Source: Bacteroidales bacterium (GTDB taxonomy: Bacteria; Bacteroidota; Bacteroidia; Bacteroidales; UBA3824). From it: a DNA stretch of 33,660 nucleotides. Location of the stretch: contig JAKSLV010000018.1 of assembly GCA_024401025.1 (NCBI GenBank), forward strand, positions 1 through 33,660, read 5' to 3'. The number at the start of each line of letters is the position of its first letter. The stretch's first letter is position 1. Shown here one piece after another: positions 25,236-32,959 of this stretch. The position numbers and the translations under genes were made by a program. The notes beneath the pieces were generated by a model. It saw nothing but the letters and a program-made list of their open reading frames with translations, did no database searches and was not told the origin of the DNA.

Positions 25236-26465
25236 TCACCTAAGCAGCAGATCCTTGCGGTAGAAAATATCGTGGAGCTGGGTGCGCACGTTGAGCGCCG
25301 AGAGGGCGTTGCCGCGGTTTGGGAATGTGCGGTTGCAGAGGAAAACGAAAATCAGCCCGTTTTCGGGATCGGCCCAGACGAAAGTGCCCGTGAATCCCGT
25401 ATGGCCGAAACTGGCATAGCTGGCCTGCTTGCTGGGTGTGCCGTTAAGCGACGTATCCAGCAGCTGCTTGTCGAAAACCAGACCCCGCCTGTTGCCCGGA
25501 AAAGCCTGAGCCGTAAACAGATCCACGGTTTCGGGCTTTATCAGACGGGTGTCGCCGTATTCGCCACGGTTCAGCAGCATCTGCATTATCACAGCCATGT
25601 CGTAGGCCGTGCCGAACAATCCGGCGTGCCCTGATACTCCGCCCATCATTGCGGCTCCCTCGTCGTGGACAGTGCCGCGCACAATGCGGCGTCGCCATAG
25701 GCTGTCATTCTCGGTGGGGGCAATGTTTTCGGCCGTCCAATACCTTAGCGGATTGTAGGCCGGATGTATGCCCAGCCTGTGATAGAACCTTGCATCCAGA
25801 AACTTGTCGATATCCATGTGGTAATACTTGCGTACAAACTCGGGGAAAATGTAGAACGCAAAATCGGAATACAGATACTTGCCCGCCGAATCCAGCTCCT
25901 GCTGCGCTATGGCCCTCACAATGCGGAGGCGCGCGGAGGCGGTGTCGTATGTAACGCCGGCATCAGGAAAAGCCTTGTAGAGATCGCGCAGAAGCTTTCC
26001 CCTGAGCGGCACTCCAACCTTGAAGCCGGCCTGATGCGCAAGAGCGTCGCGCAGGGTGGCGCCATTGTCGGTGATGCCCCTGAGATACTGGTTTAGCGGA
26101 CGGTCGAGGTCCAGGATGCCGTCGTCGTACATGGCCATCAACGCCAGCGACGATGCCGCCATCTTGGTTACCGAAGCCAGGTCGTAGAGGGTGGAATCGT
26201 TTACGGGCTGCAGGCTGTCGTAATCGAGGTATCCGTAGCAGCGGTCGAAGATTATGTCCCTGTCCATCACCGCCATTATGCGGCATCCGGGCATTGCGCC
26301 GCGGCATATGGCATCGGACACTATGCTGTCGATAAGGTGCTGATACTTGGGCCTGATGGTGGCTCCGCTATGATACAGAACATTTTCGGGGGCCTTTTGC
26401 ACCCAGCATCCGCCGGCTATGGCCAGCAGCATCAGCAAAACTATGATAAATGGAGAAGTCCTCAT
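25236..26465 (-). CDS. serine hydrolase, beta-lactamase/PBP-like lipoprotein
   Basis: A 409-residue member of the class C beta-lactamase-like hydrolases (beta-lactamase Pfam family). The catalytic motifs are S98-V-T-K101 (SxxK), Y199-S-D201 (in place of YxN) and H355-T-G357 (in place of KTG). The N-terminus is a hydrophobic helix ending GGC, so Cys20 is a plausible lipidation site. The stretch GTVHDEGAAMMGGVSGHAGL (264-283) closely resembles the C-terminal hydrolase half of Bacteroidetes proteins that fuse an N-acetylglucosaminidase to such a domain; here it stands alone. A role in trimming cell-wall peptides or another envelope amide or ester is inferred. I chose the ATG at 26465; the frame continues upstream to a TTG with no better signal. 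Confidence 0.88.
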   Translation of the reverse strand: MRTSPFIIVLLMLLAIAGGCWVQKAPENVLYHSGATIRPKYQHLIDSIVSDAICRGAMPGCRIMAVMDRDIIFDRCYGYLDYDSLQPVNDSTLYDLASVTKMAASSLALMAMYDDGILDLDRPLNQYLRGITDNGATLRDALAHQAGFKVGVPLRGKLLRDLYKAFPDAGVTYDTASARLRIVRAIAQQELDSAGKYLYSDFAFYIFPEFVRKYYHMDIDKFLDARFYHRLGIHPAYNPLRYWTAENIAPTENDSLWRRRIVRGTVHDEGAAMMGGVSGHAGLFGTAYDMAVIMQMLLNRGEYGDTRLIKPETVDLFTAQAFPGNRRGLVFDKQLLDTSLNGTPSKQASYASFGHTGFTGTFVWADPENGLIFVFLCNRTFPNRGNALSALNVRTQLHDIFYRKDLLLR

Positions 26466-26480
26466 ATATCTGGAAGAAAA

Positions 26481-26519
26481 CACCGCTGGCAAATCCTCTA
26501 ATGCGACCTACCAGCGGTG
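26481..26519 (-). terminator. hairpin between the 58-residue ORF and the serine hydrolase gene
   Basis: CACCGCTGG (26481-26489) and CCAGCGGTG (26511-26519) are exact 9-nt inverted repeats with a 21-nt loop. On the minus strand TTTTCTTCC follows, so it may be a weak terminator or attenuator in the serine hydrolase leader. Confidence 0.4.
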
Positions 26520-26533
26520 AGTAAAAAAAATAG

Positions 26534-26710
26534 CTACAAATAAGAATAGATCTTGTTCATTACATCCTGGCTAGGAGTAAGATTTAGCCTGTCGACCGCG
26601 CCGAAAACATCGGCCTCCATGTCGGCCAGCTCGCCAATGATGTCGTTGATCGTATCCAATGATACATAGCCGTTTTTCAAAGAGTTTTTTGTTGAGTAAC
26701 TTTCATTCAT
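26534..26710 (-). CDS. small hypothetical protein, 58 residues
   Basis: The ATG at 26710 opens a 58-residue frame. The sequence is mainly helical and acidic (DTINDIIGELADMEADVFGAVDRLNL) with no signal peptide, membrane helix or cysteine. I do not recognise a family. It has an A/T-rich upstream region and lies 68 nt upstream of the serine hydrolase start on the same strand. Codon use is plausible, with GAT/GAC and GCC/GCG mixed, but the short length makes the gene uncertain. Confidence 0.45.
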   Translation of the reverse strand: MNESYSTKNSLKNGYVSLDTINDIIGELADMEADVFGAVDRLNLTPSQDVMNKIYSYL

Positions 26711-26811
26711 AGGCAAATGATTTTATGGTGAATATCAGTTTTGTTTGTTTATTAGTAAAACGCCAATGTTGTTTCATTATTGCAAAAATGAAGAATATTT
26801 TCATTATTTTT

Positions 26812-26843
26812 TTTGTATGATGCGAAATATTTTTCTACATTCG
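26812..26843 (+). promoter_or_regulatory. probable glgB promoter
   Basis: TTTG (26812-26815), a 20-nt spacer and TACATTCG (26836-26843), followed by C, fit the Bacteroidetes consensus with one change (TTCG for TTTG). It implies a leader of about 100 nt before glgB. The -7 element overlaps a TGCGAA/TTCGCA inverted repeat (26821-26826, 26840-26845) that could be an operator. Confidence 0.5.
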
Positions 26844-26852
26844 CAAAGTGCA

Positions 26853-26939
26853 TTTTTGATTTTCTGATTCTTTGATTTGGCTATTTTACCCAGATCAAAA
26901 TTCAACAATCAAAAATTAAAAACTAAAAATCAAAAATTA
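26853..26939. repeat. AT-rich inverted and direct repeats in the glgB leader
   Basis: AATCAAAAATTA occurs at 26907-26918 and again at 26928-26939. The inverse word TTTTTGATT lies at 26853-26861, so the leader can fold back on itself. This is low-complexity sequence of the sort common in Bacteroidales spacers. Confidence 0.5.
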
Positions 26940-26948
26940 TAAATAATT

Positions 26949-29048
26949 ATGGCAAAGAGACAATGCACAAGAAAAACCGAAGCCAGCAAAAGCACCGCCA
27001 AAGCGGCCAAAAAGGCTGACGAGAAACCACAGATACACCTCTCCCTCATGGACGACCCATGGCTGGAGCCCGTAAAGGACGCCGTACTTGCCAGATACCT
27101 GAGGTATCAGGACAAACTGAAAGAACTGGAGAGCTACTACCCCACTTTCATAGATTTTGCAGGCCAATACAAGTACCTGGGCCTCAACTACAGCGAGGAG
27201 GATCACGGATGGTATCTCCGCGAGTGGGCCCCCAACGCCAGAACGATATACATGTTTGGCGATTTCAACAACTGGAACCGCAGCGCCAACCCATTGACAA
27301 AGAAGGACAACGGAATTTGGGAGATTTTCCTGGACGACGCCACCTACGCCGACAAGCTGGTGCACGGATCGCTCTACAAGCTGATAATCTACGGCGCCGA
27401 CGGCACCATAATGGACCGCATACCGGCATACACCAAGCGCGCCGTTCAGGACGAGCAGACCAAGGTTTTCAGCGCACAGGTTTGGAAGCCTGAGGAGAAA
27501 TTCAGCTGGAGCCGCAAGAAATTCCACGCACCCAAAAACGAGCCACTCCTTATATATGAATGTCACATCGGCATGGCGCAGGAGAAGGAAGGCGTGGGCA
27601 CCTACAAGGAATTCGAGGAGAACGTACTGCCACACATCATAAAGGGCGGCTACAACACCATACAGATAATGGCCATTGCCGAGCATCCATATTACGGAAG
27701 CTTCGGCTACCACGTGAGCAACTTCTACGCGCCAAGCTCAAGGTTCGGAACTCCCGAGGAGCTTAAGCACCTGGTGAAGACCGCCCACGACAACGGCATC
27801 CGCGTAATAATGGATATCGTTCACAGTCACACAGTTAAGAACACATCGGAGGGCATCAACCGTCTGGACGGCACCGACGACCTCTACACTCATCCCGGCG
27901 GCCGCGGCGACCATCCACAGTGGGACAGCAAGCTGTTCAACTACGGCAAAAACGAGGTTATCCAGTTCCTGCTAAGCAATATAAGATACTGGATGGAGGA
28001 ATTCCATTTCGACGGCTTCAGGTTCGACGGCGTATCGTCGATGCTCTACTTCCACCACGGAATGATTGGCGACGCTACTTACGACCAGTGGAAATATTTC
28101 TGCGATGGCGTGGAGTTTGATGCCATCACATATCTCCAACTGGCCAACAAGCTTATAAAGCTTATAAATCCTGAGGCTATCTCCATAGCTGAGGACGTAT
28201 CAGGAATGCCGGGCCTCACCACTCCATTGGAGGACGGCGGAATGGGATTCGACTTCCGTCTCGGAATGGGTATTCCCGATTTCTGGATAAAGATCCTGAA
28301 GGAGCAGACCGACGAACAGTGGAATGTCTACCAGATTTGGGGCGTACTGAACGACCGTCTGCCTCAGGTGAAGACCATAGCCTACGCCGAGAGCCACGAC
28401 CAGGCACTCGTAGGCGACAAGACCATAGCCTTCCGACTGATGGACAAGGATATGTATTTCGATATGGCCGACAACCGTCAGAACCCAGTAATCGACCGAG
28501 GCATTGCCCTCCACAAGATGCTGAGAGCCTTCACAATAGTGAACGGAGGACAGGCCTACATGAACTTCATGGGCAACGAGTTTGGTCATCCGGAGTGGAT
28601 CGACTTCCCACGCGAGGGCAACGGCTGGAGCTATCAGCACGCGCGCCGTCAGTGGAGTCTGCTCGAGAAGGGCTTCCTGAGATACCACTTCCTCAACGAT
28701 TTCGACGAGGCACTCATAAAGCTGATAAAGCAGTATCCCGTAATGCAGGATCTGTATGGTCAGCAGCTGAACATGGACCAGGCCAATCAGACCATCTGCG
28801 AGAAGAAGGGCAACCTGATATTCGTGTTCAACTTCCATCCCACAGCCTGCATCCCCGACTACACTTTCTATGTGCCTGATGCCGGAGTCTACAAGCTTAT
28901 CCTCAACAGCGACGACAAGCAGTTTGGCGGTTTTGGCCGCATAGAGGGCGATGGCGAATATTTCTCACAAGAGAAAAACGGCGTACAGACACTCTCCATC
29001 TACAACGTAAACCGCAGTGTGTTGGTTTTCAAAAAGGTAAGAGATTAG
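26949..29048 (+). CDS. glgB: 1,4-alpha-glucan branching enzyme (GH13)
   Basis: Cuts alpha-1,4-glucan chains and rejoins them by alpha-1,6 bonds during glycogen synthesis. The 699 residues comprise a Lys/Ala-rich N-terminal tail (1-26), a CBM48-like domain (about 75-180, with YMFGDFNNWNRSANPL), the GH13 barrel (about 198-580) and an all-beta C-terminal domain. Conserved regions: DIVHSH (289-294), GFRFDGVSSMLYFHHG with nucleophile D360, IAEDVSGMPG with acid/base E415, and ESHDQA with H483 and D484. The DGVSSMLYFHHG and EDVSGMPG signatures place it with the eukaryote-like GH13_8 branching enzymes found in Bacteroidetes rather than the GlgB of enterobacteria. No glgA or glgC adjoins it. It has its own probable promoter and a strong terminator. 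Confidence 0.95.
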   Translation: MAKRQCTRKTEASKSTAKAAKKADEKPQIHLSLMDDPWLEPVKDAVLARYLRYQDKLKELESYYPTFIDFAGQYKYLGLNYSEEDHGWYLREWAPNARTIYMFGDFNNWNRSANPLTKKDNGIWEIFLDDATYADKLVHGSLYKLIIYGADGTIMDRIPAYTKRAVQDEQTKVFSAQVWKPEEKFSWSRKKFHAPKNEPLLIYECHIGMAQEKEGVGTYKEFEENVLPHIIKGGYNTIQIMAIAEHPYYGSFGYHVSNFYAPSSRFGTPEELKHLVKTAHDNGIRVIMDIVHSHTVKNTSEGINRLDGTDDLYTHPGGRGDHPQWDSKLFNYGKNEVIQFLLSNIRYWMEEFHFDGFRFDGVSSMLYFHHGMIGDATYDQWKYFCDGVEFDAITYLQLANKLIKLINPEAISIAEDVSGMPGLTTPLEDGGMGFDFRLGMGIPDFWIKILKEQTDEQWNVYQIWGVLNDRLPQVKTIAYAESHDQALVGDKTIAFRLMDKDMYFDMADNRQNPVIDRGIALHKMLRAFTIVNGGQAYMNFMGNEFGHPEWIDFPREGNGWSYQHARRQWSLLEKGFLRYHFLNDFDEALIKLIKQYPVMQDLYGQQLNMDQANQTICEKKGNLIFVFNFHPTACIPDYTFYVPDAGVYKLILNSDDKQFGGFGRIEGDGEYFSQEKNGVQTLSIYNVNRSVLVFKKVRD

Positions 29049-29054
29049 AGATAA

Positions 29055-29090
29055 AAAAAAGTGATAAGTGCCGGGGCGCTTATCACTTTT
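29055..29090. terminator. bidirectional intrinsic terminator between glgB and ugd
   Basis: AAAAAGTGATAAG (29055-29067) and CTTATCACTTTTT (29078-29090) are exact inverted repeats with a 10-nt loop, flanked by A- and T-runs. It serves the converging glgB and ugd genes. Confidence 0.92.
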
Positions 29091-29098
29091 TTATATCA

Positions 29099-30421
29099 TT
29101 AATCGCGGCGGAAGATGTCGCGGGTGTAAACTTTGGATTCCACATCGTCGAGGCAGACGTCGTAACGGTTGGCGATGATGGCCTGACTCTTGGCCTTGAA
29201 CTCGGCGAAATCGTTGATGACAAGAGAGCCGAAAAACGATGTGCCGTTTTCGAGGGTTGGCTCGTATATGATGACGTTTGCGCCCTTGGCCTTGATGCGC
29301 TTCATAATGCCCTGAATGGCAGACTGTCGGAAATTGTCGGAATTTGATTTCATCGTAAGGCGGTAAACTCCAATGGTGACAGGAGGCAGCTGACCCTCGT
29401 ACTGATTCTTGGTGCTGTAGTCGTACCAGCCGGCTTTGCGGAGAACTGCGTCGGCAATGTAGTCCTTGCGGGTGCGGTTGCTCTCCACAATGGCGGTCAT
29501 CATATTTTGCGGAACGTCGGCGTAGTTGGCCAGAAGCTGCTTGGTGTCCTTTGGCAGGCAGTATCCGCCATATCCGAATGATGGATTGTTATAGTGAGTT
29601 CCGATTCGTGGATCCAGGCCCACGCCCTGAATAATGGCCTGAGAATCAAGCCCCTTTACCTCGGCGTAGGTATCCAGCTCGTTGAAATAGCTTACACGCA
29701 AGGCAAGGTAGGTGTTGGCAAAGAGTTTAACAGCCTCAGCCTCCTTCATACCCATAAAGAGGACTGGAACATCCTTCTTTACAGCTCCTTCCTGAAGAAG
29801 GGCGGCAAAAGTATTGGCGGCAGATTCCATAAAAGCAACATCAGCAATCTTGCTGATAGCCTCGTTCTCATCGGCAAATTCGGGGTTGTCTATCAGCTTG
29901 GGATGTCCCACGATGATTCTGGACGGATAGAGATTGTCGTATAGCGCCTTGCTCTCTCGCAGAAACTCCGGCGAGAACATCAAGTTGAGTTTTTTGACTC
30001 CACGGTTGTAGAACTTTTGGTAGAGGGCTCTGGTGTATCCCACTGGAATAGTGGATTTTATCACCATCACAGCATCAGGATTCACCGACAAGACCATATC
30101 GACAACCTCCTCGACGTGGGTGGTGTCGAAATAATTCTTAACGGGATCGTAGTTGGTGGGGGCGGCTATCACCACGAAATCGGCATCCTTGTAGGCTGAT
30201 GCTCCGTCCAATGTGGCAGTAAGCCTCAACGGCTTTTCCCTGAGGAACTTCTCGATGTATTCGTCTTGAATGGGCGAAATCCGGCGGTTGATCTTGTCGA
30301 CCTTTTCGGGAATCACATCAACGGCCGTAACATCGTGATGCTGAGACAGAAGAGTGGCAATGCTGAGGCCAACATATCCTGTTCCGGCCACAGCTATCTT
30401 GATATCTTTGAAAGAATTCAT
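29099..30421 (-). CDS. ugd: UDP-glucose 6-dehydrogenase family protein
   Basis: Oxidises UDP-glucose to UDP-glucuronate with two NAD+, a precursor for acidic surface polysaccharides. The 440-residue protein has an N-terminal Rossmann motif GTGYVG (13-18), the central-domain segment [10 protein letters not shown] (about 121-130), FSPEFLRE (about 149-156), and the catalytic cysteine C288 in [15 protein letters not shown]-acetylmannosamine dehydrogenases share this build, so the sugar is not certain; the short-chain similarity to Ugd-type proteins of the group favours UDP-glucose. I chose the ATG at 30421; the frame extends three codons upstream to a TTG. A -7 element lies about 24 nt upstream. 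The rfb terminator separates it from rfbB, so it is an independent unit. Confidence 0.92.
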   Translation of the reverse strand: MNSFKDIKIAVAGTGYVGLSIATLLSQHHDVTAVDVIPEKVDKINRRISPIQDEYIEKFLREKPLRLTATLDGASAYKDADFVVIAAPTNYDPVKNYFDTTHVEEVVDMVLSVNPDAVMVIKSTIPVGYTRALYQKFYNRGVKKLNLMFSPEFLRESKALYDNLYPSRIIVGHPKLIDNPEFADENEAISKIADVAFMESAANTFAALLQEGAVKKDVPVLFMGMKEAEAVKLFANTYLALRVSYFNELDTYAEVKGLDSQAIIQGVGLDPRIGTHYNNPSFGYGGYCLPKDTKQLLANYADVPQNMMTAIVESNRTRKDYIADAVLRKAGWYDYSTKNQYEGQLPPVTIGVYRLTMKSNSDNFRQSAIQGIMKRIKAKGANVIIYEPTLENGTSFFGSLVINDFAEFKAKSQAIIANRYDVCLDDVESKVYTRDIFRRD

Positions 30422-30444
30422 AGCGTTCAAAATTGATTTGGTGG

Positions 30445-30452
30445 CAAAGGTA
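30445..30452 (-). promoter_or_regulatory. -7 element for ugd
   Basis: On the minus strand TACCTTTG, followed by C, matches TAnnTTTG 24 nt before the ugd ATG. The -33 position lacks TTTG. Confidence 0.5.
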
Positions 30453-30482
30453 AGATATTTCAGATATTTTCAGCTATAAAAC

Positions 30483-30528
30483 AAAAAATCCTCAGCGTGT
30501 TTTGGAATATTTAACACACTGAGGATTT
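30483..30528 (-). terminator. intrinsic terminator of the rfb gene group
   Basis: AAATCCTCAG (30486-30495) pairs with CTGAGGATTT (30519-30528), extended inward by GTGTT/AACAC after one mismatch. On the minus strand the hairpin is followed by TTTTTTGT. It lies 80 nt after the rfbB stop and before ugd. Confidence 0.88.
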
Positions 30529-30571
30529 GTTTTGGGAATTAGACGCACGGATGAGGGGTGCAATCATTTTT

Positions 30572-30596
30572 GAGACGCACGTCCGGGTGTCTCTAC
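30572..30596. repeat. degenerate GAGAC...GTCTCTAC hairpin, relative of 2764-2791
   Basis: GAGACGCAC and GTGTCTCTAC flank a short GC-rich loop. The GTCTCTAC end is shared with the palindrome after trpB. AGACGCAC also occurs alone at 30541-30548, as if a second decayed copy lay beside it. Confidence 0.5.
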
Positions 30597-30608
30597 GGGC
30601 GCATTATA

Positions 30609-31742
30609 TTATCGGCCCTTGTACATCGACTCGTAATATTTCTCGTAATCGCCGGAGGTGATGTTGTCCATCCATTCCTGATTGTCGAGATACCAGCGGA
30701 CGGTCTTCTCGATGCCCTCCTCGAACTGGAGGCTTGGCTCCCAGCCCAACTCCTTCTGAAGCTTGGTGCTGTCGATGGCGTAGCGGGCATCGTGGCCGAG
30801 GCGGTCGGTAACGTAGGTGATGAGGTTCAGGTCTTCGTCGGCTTCTCTTCCAAGAAGCCTGTCTACTGTTCTGATAACCACCTTTATAATATCGATATTC
30901 TTCCACTCGTTGAAGCCGCCGATATTGTAGGTCTCGGCGATAGTGCCCTTGTGGAAAATGAGGTCGATGGCGCGGGCGTGATCCTCTACGAAGAGCCAGT
31001 CGCGGACGTTCTCGCCCTTGCCGTAAACCGGGAGCGCCTTCTTGTGACGGATGTTGTTGATAAAGAGCGGTATCAACTTCTCGGGGAACTGATACGGTCC
31101 GTAGTTGTTCGAGCAGTTGGTCACGATAGTAGGCATTCCGTAGGTATCGTGAAAGGCACGTACAAAGTGGTCGCTCGATGCCTTGGAGGCTGAGTATGGC
31201 GAGTGTGGATTGTACTTGGTGGTCTCGTAGAAGAAGTCCTTGCCGTAAGCGAGGTGATGCTCGGAGCTGGAGGCTGTGGTAGAGAACGGAGGCTCGATGC
31301 CTTCAGGGTTTGTCATCTCGAGAGCGCCGTAAACCTCGTCGGTAGAGATGTGGTAGAAACGCTTGCCCTCGTATTTCTCAGGGAGCGATTCCCAGTAGAG
31401 TTTTGCGGCCTGAAGCAATGAGAGTGTTCCCATCACGTTGGTCTTGGCAAATGTGAATGGGTCCTTGATGGAGCGGTCTACGTGGCTCTCGGCGGCAAGG
31501 TGGATGATACCGTCGATCTGCTCGTCCTGCATGAGTTTATAGAATGCGTCGAAATCGCAGATATCCATGCGCACGAACTTGTAGTTTGGCTTGTCCTCTA
31601 TGTCCTTGAGGTTGGCGAGGTTACCAGCGTAGGTGAGCTTGTCGAGGTTTATGATTTTGTAGTCGGGATACTTGTTGACAAACAAGCGGACTACGTGGCT
31701 TCCGATGAATCCGGCACCGCCGGTGATTACGATGTTTTTCAT
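30609..31742 (-). CDS. rfbB: dTDP-glucose 4,6-dehydratase
   Basis: Second step of dTDP-L-rhamnose synthesis, converting dTDP-glucose to dTDP-4-keto-6-deoxyglucose with bound NAD+. The 377-residue form from the ATG at 31742 starts MKNIVITGGAGFIGSH with the NAD-binding GGAGFIG (8-14). The catalytic residues are T134, D135 and E136 in ISTDEVYG, and Y183 and K187 in PYSASK. The segment between these two sites is longer than in Escherichia coli RmlB, as is usual in Bacteroidetes. It is the last gene of the visible rfb group (rfbA, rfbD, rfbB), followed by a terminator. A strong hairpin at 31765-31809 lies only about 22 nt upstream of its start. The frame could start nine codons earlier at a non-ATG codon, which is less likely. 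Confidence 0.96.
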   Translation of the reverse strand: MKNIVITGGAGFIGSHVVRLFVNKYPDYKIINLDKLTYAGNLANLKDIEDKPNYKFVRMDICDFDAFYKLMQDEQIDGIIHLAAESHVDRSIKDPFTFAKTNVMGTLSLLQAAKLYWESLPEKYEGKRFYHISTDEVYGALEMTNPEGIEPPFSTTASSSEHHLAYGKDFFYETTKYNPHSPYSASKASSDHFVRAFHDTYGMPTIVTNCSNNYGPYQFPEKLIPLFINNIRHKKALPVYGKGENVRDWLFVEDHARAIDLIFHKGTIAETYNIGGFNEWKNIDIIKVVIRTVDRLLGREADEDLNLITYVTDRLGHDARYAIDSTKLQKELGWEPSLQFEEGIEKTVRWYLDNQEWMDNITSGDYEKYYESMYKGR

Positions 31743-31764
31743 GATATATTTGTTTTGAAGAATA

Positions 31765-31809
31765 CCCATAGTGAAAAATAGAAACTACGTTTCAATTTTT
31801 TACTATGGG
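31765..31809. repeat. long hairpin just upstream of rfbB
   Basis: The 15-nt arms at 31765-31779 and 31795-31809 (starting CCCATAGT and ending ACTATGGG) match with one mismatch. An inner GAAAC/GTTTC pair extends the stem to a 3-nt loop, so the whole 45 nt folds into one hairpin in the rfbB leader. Confidence 0.75.
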
Positions 31810-31938
31810 CTAACGTAGGCTTCGCTTGACCCCTCCGGGGTCATTGATACTACGATGTAACATACGACCCTGGAAGGGTCGAGCAACGCTTACGTTAACA
31901 CATAGTGCGAGTATCGTAAATACGAGTACTATGGGCTA
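31801..31938. repeat. compound inverted-repeat element between 12-nt direct repeats
   Basis: TACTATGGGCTA occurs at 31801-31812 and again at 31927-31938. Between them, arms of 22 nt (31811-31832 and 31876-31897, ends TAACGTA and TACGTTA) are inverted repeats with four mismatches. They hold two small hairpins, GACCCCTCCGGGGTC (31828-31842) and GACCCTGGAAGGGTC (31866-31880). A third weak hairpin follows at about 31901-31934. No ORF is present. The build resembles a small non-coding mobile or REP-type element. Confidence 0.65.
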
Positions 31939-31946
31939 TCAAGTGA

Positions 31947-31981
31947 GTACTATCTACTAACTACTATCTACTATCTACTAA
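31947..31981. repeat. short tandem repeat at the rfbD 3' end
   Basis: Four imperfect units of CTACTAT/CTACTAA overlap the last codons and stop of rfbD. The C-terminal residues VDSR are encoded by the repeat itself, so rfbD length could vary with copy number. Confidence 0.6.
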
Positions 31982-32854
31982 ATTACCAATGCACTTCTTC
32001 AGAGAGTCGGTCCAGTAGGGAATCGAGAGGCCGAAGGTGGTCTTGATTTTTGTCTTGTCGAGTACGGAGTATGACGGACGGGTGACGGGCGAGGGGAACT
32101 CGTTGCTGTGGCAGGGCTGAATGTCGCAGTTGGTCTGTCCAGAATACTCGGCTATCATCTTGGTAAAATCGTACCAAGAGCATACGCCTTCGTTGCTGAA
32201 GTGGTAGATTCCGGTGTTGCCGTCGAACTTGCGGCCGTTAACTATTTTGTAGATGGCGTTGGCGAGGTCGAGCGCGTAGGTCGGGGTTCCCACCTGGTCG
32301 AAAACAACCTTGAGCTGAGGCTTGGTGGCGGTGAGGTTCAGCATTGTCTTGCAGAAGTTTTTGCCGAACTCGGAGTAGAGCCACGCCGTGCGGATGATGA
32401 TATGATTGCAGCCAGTGGCGATGATGTTCTGCTCGCCGTGGAGCTTGGTTTTGCCGTAAACGCCAGTCGGTGTGCCTTTCTGACTCTCGGTGCAGGGTGT
32501 GTTGTATGGGTCGCCACCGAAAACGTAGTCGGTGCTGATATGCACGAGAAGGCCGTTCACCTTCTTCATGGCGTCGGCAAGAATCTTGGGCGCGTCGGCG
32601 TTGAGTTTCTCGCAAAAAGCCTCGTCGGATTCGGCCTTGTCTACGTTGGTGTAGGCGGCGCAGTTGATGATGCACTGGATCTGATTGGCTGATACAAAAT
32701 TGGCAACAGCATCAGAATCAGTGATATCCAAAATATGTGTTGGCTGTCCAGCCTCCACGATGTCGGCGAAAAAGTAAGCATCAGAAGACTCCTTGCTTAC
32801 TATGCGCATCTCGTTGCCAAGCTGGCCGTTGGCTCCTGTTACTAAAATGTTCAT
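31964..32854 (-). CDS. rfbD: dTDP-4-dehydrorhamnose reductase
   Basis: Last step of dTDP-L-rhamnose synthesis: NAD(P)H-dependent reduction of dTDP-4-keto-L-rhamnose. The 296-residue length is typical. Visible motifs are the nucleotide-binding GANGQLG (7-13), STDYVF with T108 and D109, and the catalytic pair Y133 and K137 in YGKTK. INCAAYTNVDKAE at 63-75 is the family signature. It starts directly with MNILVTG. It lies between rfbA (105-nt gap) and rfbB (221-nt gap), each spacer filled with repeats, so the three genes probably form one transcript with unusually long gaps. rfbC is absent from the spacer where it often lies. Its last codons fall in a short tandem repeat. Confidence 0.95.
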   Translation of the reverse strand: MNILVTGANGQLGNEMRIVSKESSDAYFFADIVEAGQPTHILDITDSDAVANFVSANQIQCIINCAAYTNVDKAESDEAFCEKLNADAPKILADAMKKVNGLLVHISTDYVFGGDPYNTPCTESQKGTPTGVYGKTKLHGEQNIIATGCNHIIIRTAWLYSEFGKNFCKTMLNLTATKPQLKVVFDQVGTPTYALDLANAIYKIVNGRKFDGNTGIYHFSNEGVCSWYDFTKMIAEYSGQTNCDIQPCHSNEFPSPVTRPSYSVLDKTKIKTTFGLSIPYWTDSLKKCIGNLVDSR

Positions 32855-32870
32855 TTGATTTTAATTACGA

Positions 32871-32956
32871 ATTACGAATTACGAAATCCGAATTGCTTTA
32901 CTATTACGAATTACAAATTAGGGGGCATTCGTAATTCGGATTTCGTAATTCGTAAT
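32871..32956. repeat. 24-nt perfect inverted repeat between rfbA and rfbD
   Basis: A 24-nt arm at 32871-32894 (begins ATTACGAATTACGAAATCC) has its exact reverse complement at 32933-32956, with a 38-nt loop that contains a further partial copy of the TTACGAATTAC word. It lies within the rfbA-rfbD spacer. No T-tract typical of a terminator follows. Confidence 0.85.
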
Positions 32957-32959
32957 TAA

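Noticed and set aside
24927..25634. 235-codon plus-strand frame spanning the end of the PorE-like gene and the serine hydrolase gene
   Set aside because: Overlaps two well-supported genes in other frames or strands and is low-complexity in composition.
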